Source of the DNA: Sphingomonadaceae bacterium
Lineage (GTDB): Bacteria > Pseudomonadota > Alphaproteobacteria > Sphingomonadales > Sphingomonadaceae
Reading direction: 5' to 3'
Assembly (NCBI GenBank): GCA_020446665.1
Contig: JAGREF010000246.1
Location: forward strand, 1-12,080
Length of the DNA stretch: 12,080 nt
The stretch's first letter is position 1, and each line of letters opens with the position of its first letter. A program made the translations under genes and the position numbers. The notes under the pieces are model-generated. The model did not search any database, was not told the DNA's origin, and saw only the letters and a list, made by a program, of their open reading frames with translations. Below are positions 1-7,092 of this stretch, piece by piece.

Positions 1-114
1 ACCGCTAGAGGCGCGCCTTCTTGTTATGCGCAAGGTGCGTTGAGCCACCCGGTCCGGACACCCCGCCATGGGGATCCGCACTCAAGTAGCGAAGCGATAG
101 TGCAGCAAGAACGC

Positions 115-205
115 GGAGCAGTGGCCGAGTGGTCGAAGGCGCACGCCTGGAAAGTGTGTATACGGTAACCCCGTATCGAGGGTTCGAATCCCTCCTGCTC
201 CGCCA
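115..205 (+). tRNA. tRNA-Ser (anticodon GGA)
   Basis: A complete class II tRNA folds here. The acceptor stem GGAGCAG (115-121) pairs with CTGCTCC (195-201), followed by discriminator G202 and a genome-encoded CCA (203-205). The anticodon stem CACGC/GTGTG encloses the loop CTGGAAA, giving anticodon GGA, which reads UCC and UCU serine codons. A long variable arm with stem ATACGG/CCGTAT is typical of tRNA-Ser. The T-loop GGTTCGAATCC is canonical. No obvious promoter or T-rich terminator is visible nearby. Confidence 0.97.
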
Positions 206-632
206 CTTGGCCTAAGCGTCTGGTGTATAACAGAAAACGTCCCGAGCCGCGCCCCATCTCCATGCCTTTTCGGGCTTCAATTCCGAACGACATCTGGTCG
301 ACAGAGAAACCCACAAGGCATGCCGCTTTGTTGCCACGGCGGAGTGGCAATCCCTCATGACCTGAAGCACGAGGCGGGTAGGTCGAGTTGTGTCGTTCGG
401 AGACTGGTTAGCGTCCGACTGACGGCACCTGTCACACCCCATGCCTTTGCGCTGATGACCACCGGGTCCAGCAGAATCGTCTTCGCAACGAAGAGCACCA
501 GGCAGCATCTTATCAGTCACTTTACGACACTGGTCGATACATGTCGCAGCTCAAGCGCTGGGGGTGCGGGATCGCAAGCCGATTCAATCGCCATGGTCCG
601 CCATGGTCATCCCCCCGACATGTCTTGTCCGT
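206..632. other. Intergenic stretch without a recognisable gene
   Basis: These roughly 430 bases lie between the serine tRNA and the end of the autotransporter gene. Open frames exist on both strands, but their translations are rich in Cys, Arg and His, lack family motifs and have no Shine-Dalgarno sequence, so I read them as chance frames. I see no integrase remnant and no second copy of the tRNA 3' end. The only structure is a pair of adjacent palindromes at 580-606. Confidence 0.6.
580..606 (-). terminator. Two adjacent palindromes downstream of the autotransporter (possible terminator)
   Basis: CGATTCAATCG (580-590) is an 11-base palindrome. It is followed directly by CCATGGTCCGCCATGG (591-606), which can form a 6-bp stem with a 4-base loop. 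They lie 27-53 bases past the autotransporter stop codon, where a transcript end would be expected. Neither is followed by a T-run on the minus strand, so a classic intrinsic terminator is not shown. Confidence 0.25.
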
Positions 633-3600
633 TCAAAAACCGAACGAAATCTGCATGGTGATGCCGTTGTTGCGGAAATTGTCGCTCCGGATCCCGTCAT
701 GGAACGCCCCGATGCTGGCGCGGAAGGTGCCGGGGCTGAACAAGTCCATCCCGCCTTCCACCCGCATGCGCAGGCCATTGTCGAGCACGCTGTTGGCACC
801 GGTGCCGAAAGTGTAGATGCCTTCTGCCTCGCCAAACGGGCGCAGCGACCAGCCGCCATCCAGATCCAGCCTGTGCATCACACGCGGACGGAAACTCAGA
901 TCGCCCTGATCGACCGTCTGGCTGGGGATAACAACTCCAAGGCTGTCGGTGTAAGCCAGCGCCTTTTCTGACAGGTAACGCACTGTGAATTCGGGGCGAA
1001 TGACGGTCTGCTTGCCAACATTCAGATCGCCCACCAGCGAGCCGCTGTAATAGGAGCGGTTGGTCTTGAAACTGTCAATATAGGTTCCGAGCGGGGAGAC
1101 CCGGTTATCGGATTTGCCCCAGGCAGCGCGCAGCTCACCGTAGAGCTGCGGCGCGATGCGGCCCATTACATAGGGGCCGACCATCCAGCCATTGCCTTCG
1201 GCTTCTCCGGCATCCAGCGTGCCCTGATCGTTGAAGTCGTCAAACTCGCCCAGCACACCCACCAGCAGCTTGCTGCTGAGCCGGTAGTCCGCACCGATGT
1301 GATAGATGCTGAAATTGCCGCTCTGCGAGGCGAAGCGGGCGCGGGAGTAGGAAGCCTCTGCCCAGATATCGAGTGGTTGCGATCCCCGATCCGGATCGCC
1401 TGCGGCAGCTGCTGCCATGGCGAGGCTGGTGGAAATGCGCCCGCTGCCGCTGCCCAGCTGCATGGCAAAGGGCAAGCTGCCACTGCCCGGCACTGGCAGG
1501 CCAAAGGCCATGGCGCTGCCCGCCGACCCCGGTGCACCCTGCAGACGATCAAGACGCCGCTGAAGGTCTGGCTGCTGCGACAGGATCAGCGCATTGCGCC
1601 CGGTCAGGAAATTGCCAATGGCCTGAGAGGCTGCACTGCGGCTGTCTGCGCTGGTGAAAGTGCAAACCAGATTTTCGTTTGGCGAAAGAGACAGCGCGAT
1701 GCTGCGGCCAGACAGGCTGATGACGCTGTCGCTGTCATTACAGCTGATATCGGTAATGGCATATCCCGCTGCGGAATAATCCGCCGCGCTTATTGTATGG
1801 TTGCCTGCCGAAACACCCGTGGCCGACAACTGGCCATTGCCTCCGCTCGTGGTGAGACTGCCGCTAAGCGAGGCTATGTCCGAGGTGAAGGCAAAGCTGC
1901 GATCTGCGCCGATCACACGCTGGATGATCGTGACGCTGCCCACGGCCCGGATGCCGATGGTGACAGTATCGGGCGCGGAATCCGCTTGCCCGTCGCTTAC
2001 CACCAGCTGGAACACCAGATCCTCGTTGCCGTTCACCAGTGGCGCGGTGAAACCGGGGTTTGCGCTGGTGGCGTTGGTGAGCGTCACCGGCGTGCCTGAC
2101 AGCTGCGTCCATGTGTAGCTGAGCGTGTCATTGTCCGGATCGCTCGATCCCGTGCCGTCGAGCGTGACGGTCTGCCCGCTGTCGATCGGCCCCTGATCCG
2201 CACCGGCATTGGCGACCGGCGGGCTGTTGGCGAGGATGGTTATGTCGACACTGTCGGCAACCGAGCTGGTAACGCCATCGCTGACCACCAGTTCGAAGCT
2301 GAGCGTCTGCGTGCTGCCATTTGCTGCCGGGGCAGTGAAACTGGGGCTTGCGGCGGTGGCGCTGCTTAATGTCACAGCAGGGCCTGCCGTCTGCACCCAT
2401 TGATAGGTCAATGTATCACCGTCGCCATCGACTGAGGCCGAGCCATCCAACGTAACCGTGCTGTTGCCGGTAACGCTCTGGTCAGCACCAGCATTTGCGG
2501 TCGGACCGACATTGGCCGGGATGGTGACTGTGACCGTGTCCTGCGCCGAATTTGAAGTTCCGTCATTGGCGATCAGGCCAAAGGTCAGGACCTGTGCCGT
2601 CGCCGACTTGGGCGGAGCGATGAAATTGGGGTTCAGCGTGGTGTCGTCCAGCAAAGTGACGGGCGTGCCGGAGAGTTGCACCCACTGGTAGGTCAGCGGG
2701 TCGCTCTCGGGATCGGTAGCCGTGCCTTCAAGGAAGACCTGCGACCCACCCGGCCAGGTCGAATCATTGCCTGCATCTACGGTCGGCGGCGAATTGGCCA
2801 ATACCTCGACAGTCGTCGTGGCCGTGGACGATGTGTTGCCATCTGCGACGATGAGCACGAAGGTCAAGGTCTGTGAAGTGCCGGTCACCACCGGGGCGGT
2901 GAAGCTTGGTGTGGCGGTAGTATCCCCGGTCAGCGCGACGGGCGGTCCGCCTGCCTGAATCCAGTTGTAGAACAGCGTATCGCCGTCACCATCGACCGTA
3001 CCACTGCCGTCGAGCGTAACCTGCGATCCCGACCCTACGGTTTGCGGCGCACCTGCACTGACATTGGGCCCGATATTGGCCGCTACCGAAATCACCACAT
3101 TGTCGGGAGCAGAATTGGATGTGCCATCATTGGCGACAAGGCTGAATTCCAGCGTCTGTACCGAGTTGGTCTTCGCAGGCGCAGTGAAACTGGGGGTGAG
3201 CGTGTTCGCATCTGCAAGCGTTACGGCTGGGCCGGAAACTTGCGTCCAGCTGTAGGTCAGCGGGTCTGTCTCTGGATCGGTGGCACTCCCGCTCAGATTG
3301 ACAGTGGCGCCGCCGGCAACAGTTTCGTCCAGTCCTGCATTCACGGTCGGGGATGCGTTCGCAAATCCCAGTGATGGGCAATCCGCGGACGCAGTCAGCA
3401 GGGCCGCATTCGTGATGGGGACCGAACCGATTATTGTGCCACTCGCCGCACCCGCCGCGATCGTATCGCGAATGACAACCACATAACTATCCGGACCAAG
3501 CGAGGTCGGGATCGTAAGCAGGGGTTGAAATGAATCTGTCTGACCTACGGCCACGACGCGGTTCACCCGGTTGCTGACTTCAACACCGCCCGATGTTTCC

Positions 3601-3824
3601 ACCGCAATTCTGTAAAAGTCGGAACCAGCCGCGCCATCGCTGATCACGCCGGTTACCGCAGAGGTAAGCTGGATCTGACAGGAACCTGGCCCGCCACCGA
3701 TAAAGGTGATCGCGGCGGAATCTACATTGGCAGCCTGTGCCGGCGATGTTGCCAGCAAGCCAGCGCTGAGCGGGCCGACAATGGCACTTGAGCGAAGCAG
3801 GCTTTTCTTGAAATTGTGGTGCAT
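633..3824 (-). CDS. Autotransporter-like outer-membrane protein with five tandem Ig/PKD-like repeats
   Basis: A 1063-residue protein, probably exported and anchored in the outer membrane. Residues 1-31 form a Sec signal peptide ending in SPAQA. Residues 32-155 are a beta-rich domain with Cys49 and Cys149, a possible disulfide. Residues 158-627 hold five tandem PKD/REJ-like (Ig-fold) repeats of about 94 residues, each with an (S/N)PxxxAG opening, a DxxTLxYxWxQ core, an FxAP motif and a DG near the end. Residues 628-725 form another beta domain with Cys695 and Cys721 (ISCNDS...VCTFTS). A Gly/Ser/Ala-rich linker (763-815) leads to a C-terminal beta-barrel (about 818-1063) ending in aromatic SFGF, with the terminal Phe typical of outer-membrane proteins. 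ATG 3824 is preferred over an in-frame GTG at 3845 because GAGAGGGG lies 5 bases upstream and the signal peptide begins there. It follows the response regulator on the same strand. A role in adhesion or surface interaction is inferred from the architecture; no catalytic motif was seen. Confidence 0.85.
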   Translation of the reverse strand: MHHNFKKSLLRSSAIVGPLSAGLLATSPAQAANVDSAAITFIGGGPGSCQIQLTSAVTGVISDGAAGSDFYRIAVETSGGVEVSNRVNRVVAVGQTDSFQPLLTIPTSLGPDSYVVVIRDTIAAGAASGTIIGSVPITNAALLTASADCPSLGFANASPTVNAGLDETVAGGATVNLSGSATDPETDPLTYSWTQVSGPAVTLADANTLTPSFTAPAKTNSVQTLEFSLVANDGTSNSAPDNVVISVAANIGPNVSAGAPQTVGSGSQVTLDGSGTVDGDGDTLFYNWIQAGGPPVALTGDTTATPSFTAPVVTGTSQTLTFVLIVADGNTSSTATTTVEVLANSPPTVDAGNDSTWPGGSQVFLEGTATDPESDPLTYQWVQLSGTPVTLLDDTTLNPNFIAPPKSATAQVLTFGLIANDGTSNSAQDTVTVTIPANVGPTANAGADQSVTGNSTVTLDGSASVDGDGDTLTYQWVQTAGPAVTLSSATAASPSFTAPAANGSTQTLSFELVVSDGVTSSVADSVDITILANSPPVANAGADQGPIDSGQTVTLDGTGSSDPDNDTLSYTWTQLSGTPVTLTNATSANPGFTAPLVNGNEDLVFQLVVSDGQADSAPDTVTIGIRAVGSVTIIQRVIGADRSFAFTSDIASLSGSLTTSGGNGQLSATGVSAGNHTISAADYSAAGYAITDISCNDSDSVISLSGRSIALSLSPNENLVCTFTSADSRSAASQAIGNFLTGRNALILSQQPDLQRRLDRLQGAPGSAGSAMAFGLPVPGSGSLPFAMQLGSGSGRISTSLAMAAAAAGDPDRGSQPLDIWAEASYSRARFASQSGNFSIYHIGADYRLSSKLLVGVLGEFDDFNDQGTLDAGEAEGNGWMVGPYVMGRIAPQLYGELRAAWGKSDNRVSPLGTYIDSFKTNRSYYSGSLVGDLNVGKQTVIRPEFTVRYLSEKALAYTDSLGVVIPSQTVDQGDLSFRPRVMHRLDLDGGWSLRPFGEAEGIYTFGTGANSVLDNGLRMRVEGGMDLFSPGTFRASIGAFHDGIRSDNFRNNGITMQISFGF
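1944..3353 (-). repeat. Five tandem approximately 282-bp coding repeats (Ig/PKD-like domains)
   Basis: The repeats encode residues 158-627 of the autotransporter. Approximate borders, in order of translation, are 3353-3072, 3071-2790, 2789-2508, 2507-2223 and 2222-1944. Repeats 1 and 3 share ATDPE(T/S)DPLTY and ANDGTSNSA. Repeats 2 and 4 share VDGDGDTL. Repeat 5 is distinct (SSDPDNDTLSY). The pattern is therefore A-B-A-B-C with a two-domain unit of about 188 residues. Confidence 0.85.
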
Positions 3825-3828
3825 GAAA

Positions 3829-3857
3829 CCCCTCTCACAAATCACGGATTTGAGGGG
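3829..3857 (-). promoter_or_regulatory. Leader hairpin covering the autotransporter ribosome binding site
   Basis: On the minus strand the leader reads CCCCTC, AAATC, CGT, GATTT, GTGA, GAGGGG, then TTTC and the ATG at 3824. CCCCTC (3857-3852) is fully complementary to GAGGGG (3834-3829), the core of the Shine-Dalgarno sequence. AAATC and GATTT form an inner 5-bp stem with a 3-base loop. The fold therefore masks the ribosome binding site. No T-run follows, so a terminator is less likely. A role as thermosensor or other translational switch is inference. Confidence 0.5.
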
Positions 3858-3885
3858 AATCTACGGACTGTTCTTGATGCCCGGT

Positions 3886-3917
3886 ATGCCACGCCACTGG
3901 TGCCATGAATGTGGCAG
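3886..3917. promoter_or_regulatory. Inverted pair of TGGCA motifs upstream of the autotransporter
   Basis: ATGCCACGC (3886-3894) and ATGTGGCAG (3909-3917) face each other in the 105-base gap between the response-regulator stop and the autotransporter start. They match the motif in the two upstream gaps of the same gene block. I propose a binding site for the adjacent LuxR-type regulator. The arms could also form a hairpin at the end of the regulator transcript. Confidence 0.4.
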
Positions 3918-3929
3918 GGTGGCGAAGAG

Positions 3930-4589
3930 TCAGATTTTCAGCTGACCGGTCTTGATCGCTTCATAGACCGCTTCGCCGCGCGAATGGACGGCCAGCTTGC
4001 GGTAGATCGATTTCACATGATTGCCGATGGTAAGCGGTGAAATGCCCAGCGTGCGGGCGGCGTCCTTGTAACTTTCCCCTTTGGCGAAAAGCTCCAGCAA
4101 CTCCACTTCGCGCGGAGTAAGGCCGCTGTCTTCGGGCGTCGCCACTTCGATTGTGCTGCCATCGCGCAGCCGGTCGAGCAGATAGACGGCCGCCGACGCG
4201 CTGATCGGTGCGCCGCCCGCCAAAGTCACCTCGATACCGTCCAGGATCACTGCCGGGCTGCTGTCTTTCAGCAAGTAGCCATCTGCCCCCGCGCGGATCG
4301 CGCTGACAACGGTTTCGCGATCGCCAAAGCTGGTCACTACCAGCGCCTTGGCGGTGCATCCCGCCTTGATCTTCGGAATGAAATCCAGCCCGCTGCCATC
4401 GGGCAGGCCGATATCCACCAGAAACAGGTCAGGCTGCTGCCGGATCAGATCCCCGGCCTTGGCGAGATTGGGCGCAATCCCGGCGAGGTCCAGCCCATCT
4501 GCCGTGCTGATGATCTCGATGAAATGTTCGCGCACTGTCGCATTGTCCTCGACAATCGCGATGCGGCTGTTGCGTTTGGGTTCGGTCAT
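3930..4589 (-). CDS. Two-component response regulator, NarL/FixJ (LuxR) family
   Basis: A 219-residue cytoplasmic DNA-binding regulator. Residues 9-125 form a receiver domain with acidic pocket Glu14-Asp15 (IAIVEDN), phospho-acceptor Asp59 (LFLVDIGLPDGSG), Thr86 and Lys108 (YLLKDS). Residues 155-215 form a LuxR-type helix-turn-helix: LTPREVELLELFAKG, then SPLTIGNHVKSIYRKL. The order and length are standard for the NarL/FixJ family. The start at ATG 4589 puts the receiver at the usual distance from the N-terminus. An in-frame GTG at 4628 would add 13 residues, and neither start has a clear Shine-Dalgarno. It lies downstream of a HisKA_3 histidine kinase, its probable partner, and upstream of the autotransporter, a plausible target. 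Two copies of ATGTGGCAT lie about 90 bases upstream. Confidence 0.93.
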   Translation of the reverse strand: MTEPKRNSRIAIVEDNATVREHFIEIISTADGLDLAGIAPNLAKAGDLIRQQPDLFLVDIGLPDGSGLDFIPKIKAGCTAKALVVTSFGDRETVVSAIRAGADGYLLKDSSPAVILDGIEVTLAGGAPISASAAVYLLDRLRDGSTIEVATPEDSGLTPREVELLELFAKGESYKDAARTLGISPLTIGNHVKSIYRKLAVHSRGEAVYEAIKTGQLKI

Positions 4590-4671
4590 CGGCTTGGTCA
4601 CATTTCGTGGCTTGGTAGACGCTTGCACGAAGCAGGTCTAAGCAGCGTGCCCGGGCAACGAAATAGCGTTG

Positions 4672-4696
4672 ATGTGGCATCCCAGAGATGTGGCAT
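4672..4696. promoter_or_regulatory. Direct repeat ATGTGGCAT x2 upstream of the response regulator
   Basis: Two identical ATGTGGCAT copies (4672-4680 and 4688-4696) stand 16 bases apart in the gap between kinase stop and regulator start. The repeat extends to GATGTGGCAT on both. The same core occurs in the other two gaps of the block. It is a candidate autoregulatory site for the LuxR-type regulator. Confidence 0.45.
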
Positions 4697-4698
4697 GG

Positions 4699-6579
4699 TC
4701 ATTGCCCTTCACCTGTTTGGGCGGGCAAATCGATTTGCACGGTCACGCCATTGCCGCTGCTGACATGAGCAATTTGCGCTCCGATTGCGGCAGCACGAGC
4801 GCGCATATTGTCCATCCCGTGGCCGGTCACTGCCATCCCCTGCATGCCCTTGCCATTGTCTGTAATCGCAATGCGAATGGCATTGTCGCGCTTGCTTATG
4901 GCGATATCCAGCGCATTGCCGCCAGAATGCTTCAATGCATTGGTGACGGCTTCCTGCATGATGCGGAATATCTGCAAGACTTCTCTTGGGCCAAGCTCGG
5001 GAAGATCTCTGCCTGTGTCATTGCGCCAGTTGAAAGCAAATCCGGCCGCTTCCACCCGGCTCTGCACCCGTTCGCGAAAAGTGGCGAGCGCGGAAGCCAG
5101 CGATTCCCCAACCGAATCCATCGAATCAATCATCAGGCGCATTTCATCGACCACGGATTGCAACCCTTCCGCCACCGCTTCGGGTTTGGCATCGCCGCGG
5201 CGAGCGGCGAGCAGCATGGACATGAGATTGCTGCCCAGCCCATCATGCATATCGCGCATGATCCGCTGCCGCTCGTCATCATGGGCCTGCCTGCGGACCA
5301 ATTGCGTCTCGCGCGCGTGGGCGGCTTCGAGCTCGGTCGTGCGCGCGACCAGCTGGGTCTGGAGCATTTCATTTATCTGTGCCGAGGATTGGAACAGACG
5401 GAAGTTGCGGGCAAAATATGCCACCGCAAAGAGCAACAGGAACAGCGGCTGCGACCGCGAAAGATAGCCTCCACTGGGCCCACCAGTAACTGTTCCGACA
5501 AGCGCCAGTGCCAGCAGCAGCCCCAAGCTGAGCAGCAGCGCGGCCTCCCAGATGCGGTCATCGCCATGGCGCCAGAAATGCCACGTCATCCGCAAGAAGG
5601 TTGCGAGGATGAAGCACAGGCCGGAGATGTTGAGGAAATTGCCGACTGCAATGAAGGCTGTCGGTGACTGGTCGATCACATACCAATAGCAGCAATAGGC
5701 GGCTCCCAACCCCATGGCCGCATAGATCAGCCAACGGAACCAGCGGATAGTCTTGCCCGACCACGCATCGACAAAGACCGGCCAGCTGGCAGCAAGCCCG
5801 AAAGTGACCAGCGCATCGAGCAGCAAGCGCGGATAGCCGTGGATCGCCAGAGTTGGCCATGCCCGGTAAAGGGCGTTCATGGTCCACAGCGTGTTGAGAA
5901 TGAAGAACCAGACAAGGAAATCGCGGCTGCTTGCACGGATCAGGGCGACCAGCAGGAACAAGGAAATTGTCAGGCCGATTGCGATTGAGGCCGGTTCGAT
6001 GGTGGAGAACATGAAGCGCGGCCAGGCAAAGGCGCGCTCGAACGCCTTGTATTCACCGACAAGTGGGGGTGGCAAGACGCCTTCAAATGGCACATCGACT
6101 GCCACAATCGTTTCAATCTGGTTCTGGCCATTGTGAAGCAGCCCCGCAGGCGCGCGCACCATGGTGCGGACCGGTCCGTGAAAGCTAAGCCCGGCCAGTT
6201 CCATCTGTCCTTCGCCAGAGAGAAGGTTGCCGTTGACATATATCTGCCGGTTGTCACCGCTATCATTGGCGAGAATGGCCAGCCCGGTCGCCGGAACCGC
6301 ATCCAGGCTGAAGCTCGCGCGGCTGGCATGATAGCCGCGCTGGAGCAGGATCGGGCCCTCGATGGCGTTGGTAAAGCGTGCCGCCTGCAGGGCGGCTGCT
6401 GTCGGGGCTGTCACACGCGCATATTCAAGCCGCGTAACCTCAACCCGGTCCACTTTCGCGGGTTTCACATGGATGAAATTTGGATCGAAGATGAACCAGA
6501 ATGCAGCCTGCACCACCGCAAGGGCGAGCAGCAGCCGGAACCACGGTGAAGCAGGCAGTTTGATCTTTCTGACAGACAA
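4699..6579 (-). CDS. Sensor histidine kinase, 7TM-DISM-like sensor with HisKA_3/HATPase_c
   Basis: A membrane sensor kinase of 626 residues from the chosen start. One transmembrane helix (about 13-32) precedes an extracytoplasmic beta-rich domain (about 35-195, with IYVNGNLLSG). Seven further hydrophobic helices follow (about 198-392), an arrangement like the 7TMR-DISM sensors. A short coiled coil leads to a HisKA_3 dimerisation domain with phospho-acceptor His445 in RDMHDGLGSN. The ATPase domain shows the N box EAVTNALKHSGG (Asn547), the G1 box ITDNGKGM (Asp574) and a G2-like GHGMDNMRARA. The start is TTG 6579 because GGAGGGG sits 4 bases upstream. ATGs at 6606 and 6624 are in frame but have no properly spaced ribosome binding site. 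It precedes the NarL-type regulator and probably phosphorylates it. The stimulus is unknown; a small ligand or carbohydrate is possible for this sensor class. Confidence 0.9.
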   Translation of the reverse strand: MSVRKIKLPASPWFRLLLALAVVQAAFWFIFDPNFIHVKPAKVDRVEVTRLEYARVTAPTAAALQAARFTNAIEGPILLQRGYHASRASFSLDAVPATGLAILANDSGDNRQIYVNGNLLSGEGQMELAGLSFHGPVRTMVRAPAGLLHNGQNQIETIVAVDVPFEGVLPPPLVGEYKAFERAFAWPRFMFSTIEPASIAIGLTISLFLLVALIRASSRDFLVWFFILNTLWTMNALYRAWPTLAIHGYPRLLLDALVTFGLAASWPVFVDAWSGKTIRWFRWLIYAAMGLGAAYCCYWYVIDQSPTAFIAVGNFLNISGLCFILATFLRMTWHFWRHGDDRIWEAALLLSLGLLLALALVGTVTGGPSGGYLSRSQPLFLLLFAVAYFARNFRLFQSSAQINEMLQTQLVARTTELEAAHARETQLVRRQAHDDERQRIMRDMHDGLGSNLMSMLLAARRGDAKPEAVAEGLQSVVDEMRLMIDSMDSVGESLASALATFRERVQSRVEAAGFAFNWRNDTGRDLPELGPREVLQIFRIMQEAVTNALKHSGGNALDIAISKRDNAIRIAITDNGKGMQGMAVTGHGMDNMRARAAAIGAQIAHVSSGNGVTVQIDLPAQTGEGQ

Positions 6580-6583
6580 AGCG

Positions 6584-6590
6584 CCCCTCC
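6584..6590 (-). promoter_or_regulatory. Strong Shine-Dalgarno that supports a TTG start for the kinase
   Basis: Minus-strand GGAGGGG ends 4 bases before TTG 6579. For the upstream in-frame ATG at 6606, the only purine run (AAGG) touches the start codon, which is too close. This favours the TTG start, which still leaves a basic N-terminus before the first membrane helix. Confidence 0.55.
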
Positions 6591-6608
6591 GAACAAGTAC
6601 CGCCATCC

Positions 6609-6651
6609 TTATGGCATCCGCCATGGGCCGACCATGCCAGCAATATGGCAT
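6609..6651. promoter_or_regulatory. Three TGGCAT-core motifs upstream of the histidine kinase
   Basis: TTATGGCAT (6609-6617) lies near the kinase start. A perfect inverted repeat ATGCCA-GCAATA-TGGCAT spans 6634-6651. Both are in the 91-base gap between the unknown 139-residue gene and the kinase, so they probably lie in the kinase promoter region. The core is shared with the regulator and autotransporter gaps. Confidence 0.45.
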
Positions 6652-6670
6652 AGCCCCATGCGGATTGCGT

Positions 6671-7090
6671 TCAAGCGCGCAGAGGCAATCCATCCCCCTT
6701 CAGCACCTGCCTTGCGCGTGCAAGATTGCTTCCTTGCACCATCAGCCGGGTCTGACCGGGCGAACCGGTATAGCGACATAGTGAAGGGATTGCCGCCAGG
6801 GTCAGCAATTGCTGTGCTGCTTCGACAAGCGGTAATTCCTGCGAAGAGAAGACAGGATAATGACGGCTTGTGATCTCTTCCAGAAAGGCGGCACACGCTG
6901 CCTGTTCTTCTGCGCAATCCACGATGACATCCATCACCAGATTGCGCTCGATCACCGCTATTCGCCAGCCGTCGCCTTGGCGTGAAAGGCGCAGGCAATC
7001 GTCAAATTCCAGCTGGTTCGGCTCTGTCCTAAGGATACGACTGCCGAAGCCGAGCTGGTCCAATGCTGCTTGCACTTCGTCCAGCAGCAT
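6671..7090 (-). CDS. Unknown 139-residue protein coupled to the SH3-like lipoprotein gene
   Basis: I do not recognise this protein with confidence. It has no signal peptide or membrane helix, so it is probably cytoplasmic. The segment LEFDDCLRLS, GDGWRIAVIERN and the following acidic helix (CAEEQAACAAFLEEI) faintly recalls small Imm59/Imm61-type immunity folds, with a strand, a Trp, an ER and then an EEAC-like helix. That is only a visual likeness. The ATG at 7090 comes 2 bases after the stop of the upstream lipoprotein gene (TGA-GG-ATG), which indicates translational coupling. An alternative start further upstream would run into the lipoprotein frame. The protein probably works with the lipoprotein or is co-regulated with it. 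A 91-base gap separates it from the kinase gene. Confidence 0.7.
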   Translation of the reverse strand: MLLDEVQAALDQLGFGSRILRTEPNQLEFDDCLRLSRQGDGWRIAVIERNLVMDVIVDCAEEQAACAAFLEEITSRHYPVFSSQELPLVEAAQQLLTLAAIPSLCRYTGSPGQTRLMVQGSNLARARQVLKGDGLPLRA

Positions 7091-7092
7091 CC

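Noticed and set aside
39..45. GTTGAGC, which fits the GTTRRRY core of an integron attC site and could tie in with the cassette-like SH3 genes.
   Set aside because: A 7-base degenerate core is expected by chance. No partner RYYYAAC with the paired inner boxes is nearby, and it is 7 kb from the SH3 genes.
115..632. tRNA-Ser as an integration site for an island running to the IS element.
   Set aside because: No repeated copy of the tRNA 3' end, no integrase gene and no visible composition break were found within the window.
320..661. A 113-codon plus-strand open frame, and overlapping 91- and 135-codon frames, in the non-coding stretch and the end of the autotransporter.
   Set aside because: No ribosome binding site, no family motifs and unusual composition. 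The longer parts are antisense to the autotransporter barrel.
1299..2099. A 266-codon plus-strand frame opposite the autotransporter.
   Set aside because: It is a shadow of a GC-rich coding frame. The opposite strand has clear domain repeats, a signal peptide and a barrel.
3886..3917. The inverted TGCCAC/GTGGCA pair as an intrinsic terminator of the regulator gene.
   Set aside because: The loop is long, the stem is only six pairs and no T-run follows on the minus strand. The shared motif explanation fits better.
4669..5667. A 332-codon plus-strand frame opposite the histidine kinase.
   Set aside because: The minus strand carries an unmistakable H box, N box and G1 box, and the plus-strand translation has no motif.
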